From Martelella mediterranea (GTDB taxonomy: Bacteria; Pseudomonadota; Alphaproteobacteria; Rhizobiales; Rhizobiaceae), in the NCBI GenBank assembly GCA_003001975.1, contig PVUG01000014.1, positions 62,001 to 126,000 of the forward strand: 64,000 nt of DNA. Reading direction: 5' to 3'. Each line of letters starts with the position of its first letter. The stretch's first letter is position 1. Positions 7,707-16,352 of this stretch are shown piece after piece. Made by a program: the position numbers and the translations under genes. The notes beneath the pieces were generated by a model, which was given only the letters and a program-made list of their open reading frames with translations, had not been told where the DNA came from and ran no database searches.

Positions 7707-9212
7707 TTATGCCAGGCGCTGATATTCGATCATCCGCGCGCGGCTCAGAACCAGTTCCAGTCGGTCTTCTGTCAGCCTGTGCAGCAATATCCGCTTGGTC
7801 CAGGGGCCATCCACGAAACTGAACAGAAAACGGCCCCGGCCCAGTGACGTGAGCGGCATGCGCCGTTTTACCGGGCCGGTGCCGATAATCACATCGGTGC
7901 CGTCTATCACGATCATTGCCCCTTCCGGGGAAAGCCATCGGCCCTGAAGGCCGGCGGGGACGGGCTCTGGGTCGGCGGGCAGAAAGCGGCGTTCGGCATG
8001 GCCGATTTCCCCGGTAATCGCGCTTCCGTCCCATCGCAGCCGGGCCGGCGATGTTGGCGAGCGTGATGCCACGGTCCCGTTACTGTCCGCATAAACTGTG
8101 TCCGTGTTGTTCAGATAGGTCAGAGACGATCCCTTGACCTCGATCCACCATGGACCGTTTGCAGTCAGGTAAAGCCCGTCCGGCAGGCGCGTTGCAGGCT
8201 CCGGCAGGCCTTCGCCCGTGAGCGCCGCCATGACATCCATTGCCATCGCGTAGGCATCGACATCTTCGCGGTTTGCAACAATAACAGCGCCGGTCATGCT
8301 TTCGCGGTCGATGAGAAAATGGCTCTTGTAGCCCGGATGCGACCCGCCATGACCAAGCAATGTTCGGCTGCCAAGCTGGACGCGGCGTATGCCGAGGCCG
8401 TAATCCGTCGGGCGCCCGTCGGAAAGATAACGCCGGGCGGAAAGGTGCTCCAGAATGCCGGCATATTCACCTTCGGCGGTCATCAAGGCCTGCACCCACG
8501 CGGCCAGCGCGGCGGCGCTGCCGGTCATGCTGCCGGACGCGGAAATATGCAGGCCCGCCGCCGAAAGCCGCCAGTGTTCGCCGTCATGCCAGTATCCGGG
8601 GGCCAGATCGCGGACCGGCTCGCTCCACACGTCCGGCGCATCGAAGGTGACGCCGAGCGTCTCGCCCTGCCGGCGGATATAGTCGCGAAAGAATATATTC
8701 CTACGCTTCAGTGCGGTTTCCACCAGCCGGTAGCCCGTGTTGGAATAGGAAATCTCCGTGCCGGCGGGAAAATTCAGCCGGGTCATGCGGGTCAGAAATT
8801 CAAACAGGGGGCGGGCGGCGGTTTCGGTGAAAACCGAAAGGCCGAGCAGGGCTAGGCATTCGCGCACGTCCGGCAGGCCGCCGGTCATATCGAGCGCCTG
8901 CCCCACGGTCACGTCGGCGAGAGGCGGTTGCAGTTCGGGAAGGTGACGCCCGAGCGGATCGTCGAGTCCGATGATATCGTTATGCGCCGTGACCAGTGAG
9001 GCAAAGGCATGTTTGGTGACGGAGGCGTAGCGGACGACTGTGTCTGCAGTAAACGGCTTCAGCGTCGAAAGGTTTTCCACGCCGCCTGCGACGGCAATAC
9101 GTGGACCGCCCGCGTCGAAGACGACAATGGCGCCACCCGGCTCCGTTTCCCGCCATGCACCGACGCGCGCTGCCGCCGCCTTCTCCGCATTACCCCAGTT
9201 CAGTTCTGTCAT
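7707..9212 (-). CDS. D-aminopeptidase-like serine hydrolase (MEROPS S12)
   Basis: A 501-residue penicillin-recognising-fold hydrolase without an obvious signal peptide. It shows the catalytic SxxK (SVTK, about residue 61), the YSN motif (YSNTGY) and HGG (LGHGG). Beyond the catalytic domain come two beta-rich C-terminal regions, and the last residues (RARMIEYQRLA) resemble the end of Ochrobactrum D-aminopeptidase (Dap), which is also about 520 residues. Dap-type enzymes release N-terminal D-amino acids from short peptides and amides. The ATG at 9212 has CACAGGA 8 bp upstream; an ATG 33 bases earlier lacks one. It is divergent from an amidohydrolase and peptide-transporter operon, which fits D-peptide scavenging. 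Substrate is inferred. Confidence 0.8.
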   Translation of the reverse strand: MTELNWGNAEKAAAARVGAWRETEPGGAIVVFDAGGPRIAVAGGVENLSTLKPFTADTVVRYASVTKHAFASLVTAHNDIIGLDDPLGRHLPELQPPLADVTVGQALDMTGGLPDVRECLALLGLSVFTETAARPLFEFLTRMTRLNFPAGTEISYSNTGYRLVETALKRRNIFFRDYIRRQGETLGVTFDAPDVWSEPVRDLAPGYWHDGEHWRLSAAGLHISASGSMTGSAAALAAWVQALMTAEGEYAGILEHLSARRYLSDGRPTDYGLGIRRVQLGSRTLLGHGGSHPGYKSHFLIDRESMTGAVIVANREDVDAYAMAMDVMAALTGEGLPEPATRLPDGLYLTANGPWWIEVKGSSLTYLNNTDTVYADSNGTVASRSPTSPARLRWDGSAITGEIGHAERRFLPADPEPVPAGLQGRWLSPEGAMIVIDGTDVIIGTGPVKRRMPLTSLGRGRFLFSFVDGPWTKRILLHRLTEDRLELVLSRARMIEYQRLA

Positions 9213-9547
9213 ATCCCATTTCCTGTGTGTCTGCGGGCACGGCACAAAGCCACTGGCCTGAGAGGCGGTTGGTGGTCGTCAAACAGTTGACGTGAACCCG
9301 GAACCGAAAGCTGGTTTCTGAATACGGCCTTCTCATATCCTGATTAGCAGCCGCGCCTGCGGCTGACCAATTCCATGTTTTCCAGAAACTATTCCTGAAA
9401 CGCATCGGCCGGCGGCGCGGTCGGCGAAGGGGAAGATCATCTATTCTTATGATGACTGGAATCTGCGCGCATTGTCATTGGACAGAACCACGGCGTGGCC
9501 GGAAACTCGATAATCGTTGCAAACAAAATAACGTTCAGGGGAATGAA
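9213..9547. promoter_or_regulatory. Divergent intergenic region with inverted repeats
   Basis: 335 bp between two divergent genes. It contains a 16-bp palindromic site (CGTCAA, 4-base spacer, TTGACG) at 9277-9292, a hairpin AGCCGC/GCGGCT near 9349-9364 and an interrupted TTTCCAG...CTGAAA repeat near 9379-9400. The rightward gene has GGGGAATGAA before its ATG. These are candidate operator sites controlling both directions. I see no convincing gene here. Confidence 0.4.
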
Positions 9548-10981
9548 ATGCAGAATTCCGAGCCGGTGTGGGATTATGTCGATGAACACAGCGCGGATCT
9601 GATCGGTCTTGCCGACCGGGTCTGGGGCATGCCGGAAACGCTTTATGCGGAATACCGCTCCTGCGCCGAACATACGGCGATGCTGCGCGACAAGGGTTTC
9701 AGGGTGACGGAGGAAGTCGCCGGCATTCCCACTGCCGTCATGGGTGAAGCCGGCAAGGGTGGTCCGGTGATTGCCATTCTCGGCGAATATGACGCGCTTC
9801 CGGGGTTGAGCCAGGAAGCCAATATCGCCGAGCCCAAACCGCTGGAAGCCAACGGCCCGGGCCATGGCTGCGGCCACAACCTGCTGGGCAGTGCGGCATT
9901 GCTGGCGGCCTGCGCGCTGAAGGACTGGCTGGCGGCAACCGGCACGCCCGGCCGCGTGCGCTATTACGGCTGCCCGGCGGAAGAAGGCGGCGCTGCCAAG
10001 GCCTTCATGGTGCGTGACGGCGCGTTTGACGATGTCGATGCCGCGATCACCTGGCACCCCGCCGCCATGACCGGCGTTGCCAAGGCGCAAAGCCTTGCCA
10101 ATACCCGCATGGATTTCGAATTCACCGGCCGCTCCAGCCACGCCGCCGCCGCGCCGCATCTGGGCCGTTCCGCGCTCGATGCCGCCGAACTGATGAATGT
10201 CGGCGTGCAGTATCTGCGCGAACATGTCCCGCAGGAAAGCCGCATCCACTATGCCTATCTGAACGCCGGGGGCACCGCCCCGAACGTCGTTCAGGGCAAG
10301 GCGAAGACCCGCTACGCCATTCGTTCGACCACGCTTTCGGGCATGTTCGATCTCAATGAACGGGTCGAGAAGATCGCCCGCGGTGCGGCGATGATGACCG
10401 AGACGAGCGTCGATATCTCGATCATGTCCGCCGTTTCCAACATGCTCGGCAACAAGCCGCTCGACGAGGCAATGCAGAAGGCGTTCGAGGCGCTCGGCGG
10501 CATCGCCTTCGATGAGGCGGACCGAACGTTTGCCGCCGAAATCCAGAAGACACTGACGCTGGCCGACATTGCCGCGGCCTATCGCTCCGTCGGGCTTGAG
10601 CCGCGCGAGGGCGAGCCGCTGTGCGATTATGTCCTGCCGCTCGAGCTTGAAGGCGAAAAGATGATGGGCTCTACCGATGTTGCCGATGTTTCCTGGGCCG
10701 TGCCCACGGTTCAGGCGCATGCGGCGACCCACGCCATCGGCACGCCGGGGCACAGCTGGCAGATTGTCGCGCAGGGCAAGGCGCCTGCCGCCCACAAGGC
10801 CATGACCTATGTCAGCAAGGTGATGGCGGCAACCGGCCGCATGCTCATGGAAGATGAAACGCTCATGGCGCGGGTGAAGAAGGCGCATGCCGAAAATCTT
10901 GCCCGCGAGCCTTATGTCTGCCCGATTCCGGCAGATGTGAAACCGCCGCTCCAGCCGCGGCCTGCTGCCGCTGCCGAGTGA
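9548..10981 (+). CDS. M20 family amidohydrolase, AbgB-like
   Basis: A 477-residue cytoplasmic metallohydrolase close in length and motif order to AbgB (p-aminobenzoyl-glutamate hydrolase subunit B). Likely metal ligands are the Cys and His of GPGHGCGHNL, the Glu pair in CPAEEGG, the His in ITWHPAA and the His of GTPGHSWQ. A lid or dimerisation domain (FTGRSSHAAAAP) sits in the middle. The ATG at 9548 follows CAGGGGAATGAA; an upstream ATG at 9449 would add a stretch unlike the family. It is the first gene of an apparent operon with a peptide ABC transporter, so it probably cleaves an amide bond of the imported compound. AbgB normally works with AbgA, which is absent here. Confidence 0.85.
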   Translation: MQNSEPVWDYVDEHSADLIGLADRVWGMPETLYAEYRSCAEHTAMLRDKGFRVTEEVAGIPTAVMGEAGKGGPVIAILGEYDALPGLSQEANIAEPKPLEANGPGHGCGHNLLGSAALLAACALKDWLAATGTPGRVRYYGCPAEEGGAAKAFMVRDGAFDDVDAAITWHPAAMTGVAKAQSLANTRMDFEFTGRSSHAAAAPHLGRSALDAAELMNVGVQYLREHVPQESRIHYAYLNAGGTAPNVVQGKAKTRYAIRSTTLSGMFDLNERVEKIARGAAMMTETSVDISIMSAVSNMLGNKPLDEAMQKAFEALGGIAFDEADRTFAAEIQKTLTLADIAAAYRSVGLEPREGEPLCDYVLPLELEGEKMMGSTDVADVSWAVPTVQAHAATHAIGTPGHSWQIVAQGKAPAAHKAMTYVSKVMAATGRMLMEDETLMARVKKAHAENLAREPYVCPIPADVKPPLQPRPAAAAE

Positions 10982-10987
10982 AAGCCA

Positions 10988-11013
10988 CACCCGGCCTTTC
11001 GAGGGCCGGGGTG
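10988..11013 (+). repeat. GC-rich stem-loop before the ABC binding-protein gene
   Basis: CCCGGCC (10990-10996) pairs with GGCCGGG (11004-11010), extended by two pairs past a bulged G. It lies 7 bp after the amidohydrolase stop and about 80 bp before the binding-protein gene. No T run follows, so it is probably an RNA-stability or partial attenuation element. Confidence 0.5.
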
Positions 11014-11094
11014 CGGAGAATATCCGGACCGACAAAAGGGCAAAAAGCCACGGTCCGGCAAACTGAAAACGGGAACAGTAAGGATATCAGCCAA

Positions 11095-12690
11095 ATGAAC
11101 GGAATTCCGCGACTTCTCACAGCCGCTTTGCTCGCCGGCGGCAGCGCTCTGCCGGCACTGGCGGCCACGCCGGACGACGCACTCGTCATGGCATGGAATA
11201 TCGACGCCATTTCGACATTCGACCCGGCGCAGGTCGGCGAGGTCGTCACCAATGAATTGCTGCAGAACACATGCGATGCTCTGGTCAGCTTCAAACCGGA
11301 AGTCGAGGCCGAGGTCATCCCCGCTCTGGCCGAAAGCTGGACGGTCTCCGAGGATGGCAAGACCATCACCTTCAACCTGCATCAGGATGCCGTCTTTCCC
11401 TCCGGTAACCCGGTGACGGCGGAAGATTTCGTCTGGTCGCTGAAACGGGCAATTTCACTTGGCTACGGCAATGCGGCGGCACTGACGGATTACGGGTTTT
11501 CCGTCGACAACATGGATGAGCGCATCACCGCGCCGGACGACTATACGCTGGTGCTCAAATTCGGCGATGTCTATCCGTCCTCGCTGCTGATGCAGGCCAT
11601 CGCCGCCAATCGCGTATCGATCGCGCTCGATAAAGAGCTGATCATGCAGAACGAGCAGGATGGCGATTTCGGCAATGCCTATCTGAAGGACAAGACCGCC
11701 TGCGCCGGTCCCTATCATCTGGCCAGCTGGAATCAGGGGCAGGGCGTGCTTCTGGAAGCCAATGACGATTATTACGGCGAAAAGCCGGGTCTGTCGCGCG
11801 TGATGATCCGCCATGTTGCCGAAACCGGGACGCAGCGCCTGATGGTTGAAAAAGGCGATGTCGATATCGCCCGCGACCTGACGCCGGAAGACCTGCGCGA
11901 ACTGGAAGCCATGGACGGCATCCATGTCACATCGGCGCTGAAGCCGCAGCTGATCTTCTGGACCTTCAACACCGCCGACGAGATTTTCAGCCATCAGAAG
12001 GTGCGGCTGGCGATGAAATATCTCATCGACTATGACGCGCTCGGCGATACGGTGATGCAGTATCTCGGCAAGCCGTGGAACAGTTTCGCCCAGTCCGGCG
12101 CGTTCGGCGCCCTGCCGGAAGACGAGGCCCGTCCGTTCCACCTCGATCTGGACAAGGCGAAGGAACTCATCACCGAAGCCGGGTATCCGGATGGGTTCGA
12201 GGCGACGATCCTTGTCGGTTCGCTGCCCTGGTCGGCGCCGCTTGGCCAGCATGTTCAGCAGAACGCCGCCCAGATCGGCGTCAAACTCAATATCGAGCAG
12301 ATGGCCAATGCGCAGTTCTTTGCGCGGGTGCGCGGGCGCGAATACCAGTCCGGGATCAAGGCCTGGCAGACCGGTGTTCCCGATGCCCATGGCAATGCAT
12401 CGCGTCTGGTCATGAACCCGGACAATTCCTTTGAAGCGCAGCTGACGCAGTATCCGGCATGGCGCGCCTCCTATCAGGACCCGGAATATAATGCGATCGT
12501 GGAAGCGGCTGCCGTCGAAACCGACCCGGAAAAGCGCAAGGCCATGTATGCCGACCTCCAGAAGCGCTGGATGGAAACCGGTGAAATGGCGATCATGTTC
12601 CAGACCTATTTCGTGGCCGCTGCGCGCGACACGCTGAAGAACTGGACCTGGAATGGTTTCCAAGTCTACTACGACATGGCGAGTAAATAA
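11095..12690 (+). CDS. Peptide-type ABC transporter substrate-binding protein (SBP_bac_5)
   Basis: A 531-residue periplasmic binding protein of the DppA/OppA family. It has a signal peptide (about residues 1-22, ending LPALAA), then NIDAISTFDP, the NTCDALV block and the conserved AESWTVSEDGKTITFNL segment. AAGGAT precedes the ATG by ten bases. The stop overlaps the first permease gene (TAATG). A clear paralogue is encoded on the opposite strand at 21313-22914; the two share blocks such as LSRVMIRHV, TGTQRL, LTQYPAWR and NWTWNGF. Ligand probably a short peptide or peptide-like amide. Confidence 0.92.
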   Translation: MNGIPRLLTAALLAGGSALPALAATPDDALVMAWNIDAISTFDPAQVGEVVTNELLQNTCDALVSFKPEVEAEVIPALAESWTVSEDGKTITFNLHQDAVFPSGNPVTAEDFVWSLKRAISLGYGNAAALTDYGFSVDNMDERITAPDDYTLVLKFGDVYPSSLLMQAIAANRVSIALDKELIMQNEQDGDFGNAYLKDKTACAGPYHLASWNQGQGVLLEANDDYYGEKPGLSRVMIRHVAETGTQRLMVEKGDVDIARDLTPEDLRELEAMDGIHVTSALKPQLIFWTFNTADEIFSHQKVRLAMKYLIDYDALGDTVMQYLGKPWNSFAQSGAFGALPEDEARPFHLDLDKAKELITEAGYPDGFEATILVGSLPWSAPLGQHVQQNAAQIGVKLNIEQMANAQFFARVRGREYQSGIKAWQTGVPDAHGNASRLVMNPDNSFEAQLTQYPAWRASYQDPEYNAIVEAAAVETDPEKRKAMYADLQKRWMETGEMAIMFQTYFVAAARDTLKNWTWNGFQVYYDMASK

Positions 12691-13763
12691 TGGCTGACGC
12701 CGGAACGCTTGATAAAAGTGCGTCCGCAGGCGCGCGCGGCAGGTCTCTTCGCCTGCCGCGCATCTTCGGCGGCGCAAAATTTCTTCTGTCGTTTGCGGCA
12801 ACGCTGATCGGCCTTGCCGCCCTGACCTTCATCATCGGGCGGTTGCTGCCGATCGATCCGGTTCTGGCGATCCTTGGCGATAATGCCACGCAGGAAGCCT
12901 ATGATGCGCTCTATCAGAAACTGGGGCTGGACCAGCCTCTTCTCGTGCAGTTCGCGCATTATCTCTGGGATGTTGCCTGGTTCGATTTCGGCAATTCGCT
13001 GATTTCGGGGCGTCCGGTTTCAGACGAGATTGCCCGGGTTTTTCCGGCCACCATGGAGTTGGCGACGCTGGCAATGCTGATCGGTACGGTGATCGGCGTT
13101 CCGCTGGGCGTGATTGCCGCCGTCTATCGCAATTCGATCGTCGATCACGTCGCGCGCATTCTCTCCCTGCTCGGCTATTCGGCGCCGAATTTCTGGCTGG
13201 GCCTGATGGGTCTGGTCCTGCTCTACGCCCAGCTTGGCTGGGTCAACGGGCCGGGACGGATCGATTTCACCTGGGAATTCGAGCTTCATCAGGTCACCGG
13301 TTTCTTTCTGGTCGACGCCGTGCTCCAGCATAATTGGGGGCTTTTCAAGAATGTGTTCGGCCACATCATCCTGCCAGCCTCGATCCTGGCGCTGAGCGCG
13401 CTCGCCTATATCAGCCGGATGACGCGCTCGTTCATGATCGACCAGCTCGAGCAGGAATATGTCATCAGCGCCCGCGCCAAGGGGCTAGGCCTGTGGCGGA
13501 TCGTGTGGACCCATGTGTTCCGCAATGTCGCCGTGCAGGTCATCACCGTCATCGCGCTGTCCTATGCCTATCTGCTGGAAGGGGCGGTGCTGACGGAAAC
13601 CGTGTTCGCCTGGCCCGGTTTCGGCCGTTTCATGACCAATTCGCTGCTGTCCGGCGACATGAATGCCGTGGTCGGCTGCACGCTGGTCATCGGCGTCATC
13701 TTCGTCGTACTCAACCTGATCTGCGATCTTCTCTATCGCGTCATCGACCCCAGAACCCGCTGA
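12690..13763 (+). CDS. Peptide-type ABC transporter permease, DppB-like
   Basis: A 357-residue inner-membrane permease with six predicted helices after a 30-residue cytoplasmic start. The DppB/OppB marks are visible: ARILSLLGYSAPNFWLGL, then the cytoplasmic EAA-type loop that contacts the ATPase (EYVISARAKGLGLWRIVWTHVFRN). The ATG at 12690 overlaps the last base of the binding-protein stop. It forms the channel with the DppC-like protein that follows after 13 bp. Confidence 0.92.
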   Translation: MADAGTLDKSASAGARGRSLRLPRIFGGAKFLLSFAATLIGLAALTFIIGRLLPIDPVLAILGDNATQEAYDALYQKLGLDQPLLVQFAHYLWDVAWFDFGNSLISGRPVSDEIARVFPATMELATLAMLIGTVIGVPLGVIAAVYRNSIVDHVARILSLLGYSAPNFWLGLMGLVLLYAQLGWVNGPGRIDFTWEFELHQVTGFFLVDAVLQHNWGLFKNVFGHIILPASILALSALAYISRMTRSFMIDQLEQEYVISARAKGLGLWRIVWTHVFRNVAVQVITVIALSYAYLLEGAVLTETVFAWPGFGRFMTNSLLSGDMNAVVGCTLVIGVIFVVLNLICDLLYRVIDPRTR

Positions 13764-13776
13764 GAAGGAGAAGGAT

Positions 13777-14703
13777 ATGAGTGACACCACCACCCATCCG
13801 GCCAAGGCGCCGTCCTTCCGCGAGTGGCTGACGGCCGAAAACCCGGTTTCGCCGGCGCAAGCCCGCGCCCAGCAGGTGTGGCTCGGCTGGCGCAAGCTGC
13901 GCCGCAACGGCTCGGCTCTTCTTGGTTTCGCCCTGCTGGCGATCATCGTTTTTGCCGCCGTTTTCGCGCCGCTGCTCGCCACGCAGGACATTTTCACGCA
14001 GGACCTTGCAAACCGCCTGCAGGGGCCATCGCTTCAGCACTGGTTCGGCACGGATGAACTCGGGCGCGATATCTATTCGCGGCTTCTGTTCGGCGCCCGC
14101 ATCACCCTTTACATCGCCTGCCTGACGGCGGTGATCGCGGCCCCCGTCGGCCTGATCGTCGGCACGGTTTCCGGCTATTTCGGCGGCTGGGTCGATATCG
14201 TGCTGATGCGGATCACCGAAATATTCCTCGCCTTTCCGTCGCTGGTTCTGGCGCTCGCCTTCGTCGCAGCCCTCGGGCCGGGCATCAACAATGCGATCAT
14301 CGCCATTTCGCTGGCGTCCTGGCCGCCGATTGCCCGTCTGGCGCGGGCCGAAACCATGGTTATCCGGCGGTCGGACTATATTTCCGCCGTCCGGCTGCAG
14401 GGCGCGTCCAACACAAGGTTGATCGTCAGCCATGTCATGCCGATGTGCATTCCCTCGGTCATCGCCCGGATCACCCTCAACATGGCCTCGATCATCCTGT
14501 CGGCGGCAGGCCTCGGCTTTCTCGGCCTCGGCGCGCAGCCGCCATCGCCGGAATGGGGCGCGATGCTGTCGGCGGCCCGGCAGTTCATCCTGACAAGCCC
14601 GCATGTCGCGGCGTTTCCCGGCATCGCCATTCTGGTGACCTCGATCGCGTTCAATCTCGTCGGCGACGGTCTGCGTGACGTTCTCGACCCAAGGCATGAA
14701 TAG
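13777..14703 (+). CDS. Peptide-type ABC transporter permease, DppC-like
   Basis: A 308-residue permease with an N-terminal cytoplasmic tail and six helices. It has the DppC block HWFGTDELGRDIYSRLL, the EAA loop near IRRSDYISAVRLQGASNTRLIVSHVMP, and the typical end VGDGLRDVLDPRHE. GAAGGAGAAGGAT lies just before the ATG. It pairs with the DppB-like protein upstream in one operon. Confidence 0.93.
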   Translation: MSDTTTHPAKAPSFREWLTAENPVSPAQARAQQVWLGWRKLRRNGSALLGFALLAIIVFAAVFAPLLATQDIFTQDLANRLQGPSLQHWFGTDELGRDIYSRLLFGARITLYIACLTAVIAAPVGLIVGTVSGYFGGWVDIVLMRITEIFLAFPSLVLALAFVAALGPGINNAIIAISLASWPPIARLARAETMVIRRSDYISAVRLQGASNTRLIVSHVMPMCIPSVIARITLNMASIILSAAGLGFLGLGAQPPSPEWGAMLSAARQFILTSPHVAAFPGIAILVTSIAFNLVGDGLRDVLDPRHE

Positions 14704-14712
14704 GAGCGCGGC

Positions 14713-15573
14713 ATGACTGACGACCCGATCCTGAGCATCCGCAAGCTCAACATCCACTTTCACGGCGAAAACCGCACCACCCATGCCGTCCGCAACGTCT
14801 CCTTCGACCTCGGCGTCGAAAAGCTCGGCATTGTCGGAGAAAGCGGCTCCGGCAAGAGCCAGACCGGCCGCTCGATCATGCGGCTGTCTCCCCCCACGGC
14901 AAAGGTGACGGCCGAACGGATGGTGTTCAACGGCGAAAATATACTGGACCTGTCGGAACGGCGCATGCGGCGCATCCGCGGGCGCGAAATCGCGATGATC
15001 CTGCAGGACCCGAAATATTCGCTCAATCCGCTGATGACGGTGGGAAAGCAGATTTCGGAAGCCTACCGCGTCCATCACCGGGCAAGCCGCACCGAGGCCC
15101 GCCGTCGCGCGCTTGAAATGCTCGAAAGCGTTCATATCCGCGATCCGGAGCGGGTTTTCGACCTGCTGCCGCATGAAGTTTCCGGCGGCATGGGCCAGCG
15201 CATCATGATCGCCATGATGCTGATCCCCGAGCCCAAGCTGATCATTGCCGACGAGCCGACCTCGGCGCTTGATGTCACCGTGCGCCGGCAGGTTCTGTCT
15301 GTTCTGCAGGAGCTTGTGGATCGCGCCGGTGCCAGCCTGATCTTCATCTCCCACGACCTCAATCTTGTGGCGGATTTCTGTGACCGGGTTCTGGTCATGT
15401 ATGGCGGGCGGGTGATGGAAGACCTTGCCGCCCGCGATCTCGGCCGGGCGCAACATCCCTATACGCGCGGCCTGCTGGACAGCCTGCCGCGGCTGGACAG
15501 CCCGCGCGCCGAACTGGCCGTGCCCGTGCGCGACCCCGCCTGGCTGGACGACACCGAAGTGGAGCCGGCATGA
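14713..15573 (+). CDS. Peptide-type ABC transporter ATPase, DppD-like
   Basis: A 286-residue cytoplasmic ATPase: Walker A GESGSGKS (about residues 38-45), Q loop ILQDPKYSLNP, signature LPHEVSGGMGQR, Walker [12 protein letters not shown] and switch His in FISHDL. The C-terminal HPYTRGLLDSLP belongs to the oligopeptide-transporter extension. It has TAGGAG before its ATG, and the stop overlaps the next ATPase (ATGATG). With that partner it powers the permease pair encoded upstream. The C-terminal extension is shorter than in iron-sulfur-binding DppD proteins. Confidence 0.93.
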   Translation: MTDDPILSIRKLNIHFHGENRTTHAVRNVSFDLGVEKLGIVGESGSGKSQTGRSIMRLSPPTAKVTAERMVFNGENILDLSERRMRRIRGREIAMILQDPKYSLNPLMTVGKQISEAYRVHHRASRTEARRRALEMLESVHIRDPERVFDLLPHEVSGGMGQRIMIAMMLIPEPKLIIADEPTSALDVTVRRQVLSVLQELVDRAGASLIFISHDLNLVADFCDRVLVMYGGRVMEDLAARDLGRAQHPYTRGLLDSLPRLDSPRAELAVPVRDPAWLDDTEVEPA

Positions 15574-16337
15574 TGGCGGAAAACATTCTCGAAACGCTCG
15601 GCCTGACGGTCCGCTTTGGTTACGACGCTGCGACCATTACCGTGGCCGACGACATTTCCTTCGAAATCCCGCGTGGCAGCGCCTTTGGCCTGATCGGGGA
15701 ATCCGGTTGCGGAAAATCGACCGTGCTGCGTGCGATTTCCGGCCTCAACAGCGATTATGAAGGCTCGATCCTGCTGAACGGCAAGGAGTTGCAGAACAAG
15801 CGCAGCGGCGACTTTTTCCGTCGGGTGCAGATGGTGTTCCAGGACCCCTATGCCTCGCTGCATCCGCGCAAGATGGTGCAGAGCGTGCTGGCGGAGCCGA
15901 TCAAAATCATGAAGCTCGGCAAGTCGCAGCGATGGATCGATGAGGTTCTTCAATCCGTCGGGCTTAATTCCAGTTTCCGGTTCCGCTATCCGCACGAATT
16001 ATCCGGCGGTCAGCGCCAGCGCGTGGCAATTGCGCGCGCGCTGATCTGCGAACCGGAGCTGCTGCTGCTGGATGAGCCGACGTCTGCGCTCGATGTCTCC
16101 GTGCAGGCGGAAATTCTCAACCTCCTGAACCGTCTGCGCCGCGAGCGGGGGCTGAGCTATCTGATGGTCAGCCACGACATCGCCGTCATCGCCCATATGT
16201 GCGACCGCATCGCGATGATGCAGGGCGGCCGCATTCTCGAACAGCTGACGCCCGATCAGCTTCGCGCGGGCAATGTCCGCGAGACCTATACCCGCAACTT
16301 TCTTGCCGCCTCGGCGCCGGCCGTGGCGCGCAGCTGA
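15570..16337 (+). CDS. Peptide-type ABC transporter ATPase, DppF-like
   Basis: A 255-residue ATPase, second of the pair: Walker A GESGCGKST, Q loop MVFQDPYASLHPR, signature [12 protein letters not shown], Walker [14 protein letters not shown] and MVSHDIAVI. Its start overlaps the stop of the DppD-like gene; ATG at 15573 is an equally possible start. It completes the five-gene transporter set (binding protein, two permeases, two ATPases) that begins at 11095. Confidence 0.93.
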   Translation: MMAENILETLGLTVRFGYDAATITVADDISFEIPRGSAFGLIGESGCGKSTVLRAISGLNSDYEGSILLNGKELQNKRSGDFFRRVQMVFQDPYASLHPRKMVQSVLAEPIKIMKLGKSQRWIDEVLQSVGLNSSFRFRYPHELSGGQRQRVAIARALICEPELLLLDEPTSALDVSVQAEILNLLNRLRRERGLSYLMVSHDIAVIAHMCDRIAMMQGGRILEQLTPDQLRAGNVRETYTRNFLAASAPAVARS

Positions 16338-16352
16338 ACCCCGGAAAAACGC

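Noticed and set aside
9437-11035. Antisense frame of about 530 codons opposite the AbgB-like gene
   Set aside because: A shadow of a clear M20 enzyme; no motifs and no ribosome site.
13741-15456. Long antisense frame of about 570 codons opposite the Dpp-type permease and ATPase genes
   Set aside because: Its translation is rich in Arg, His, Gln and Asp without domain structure, as expected for the reverse of high-G+C coding sequence.
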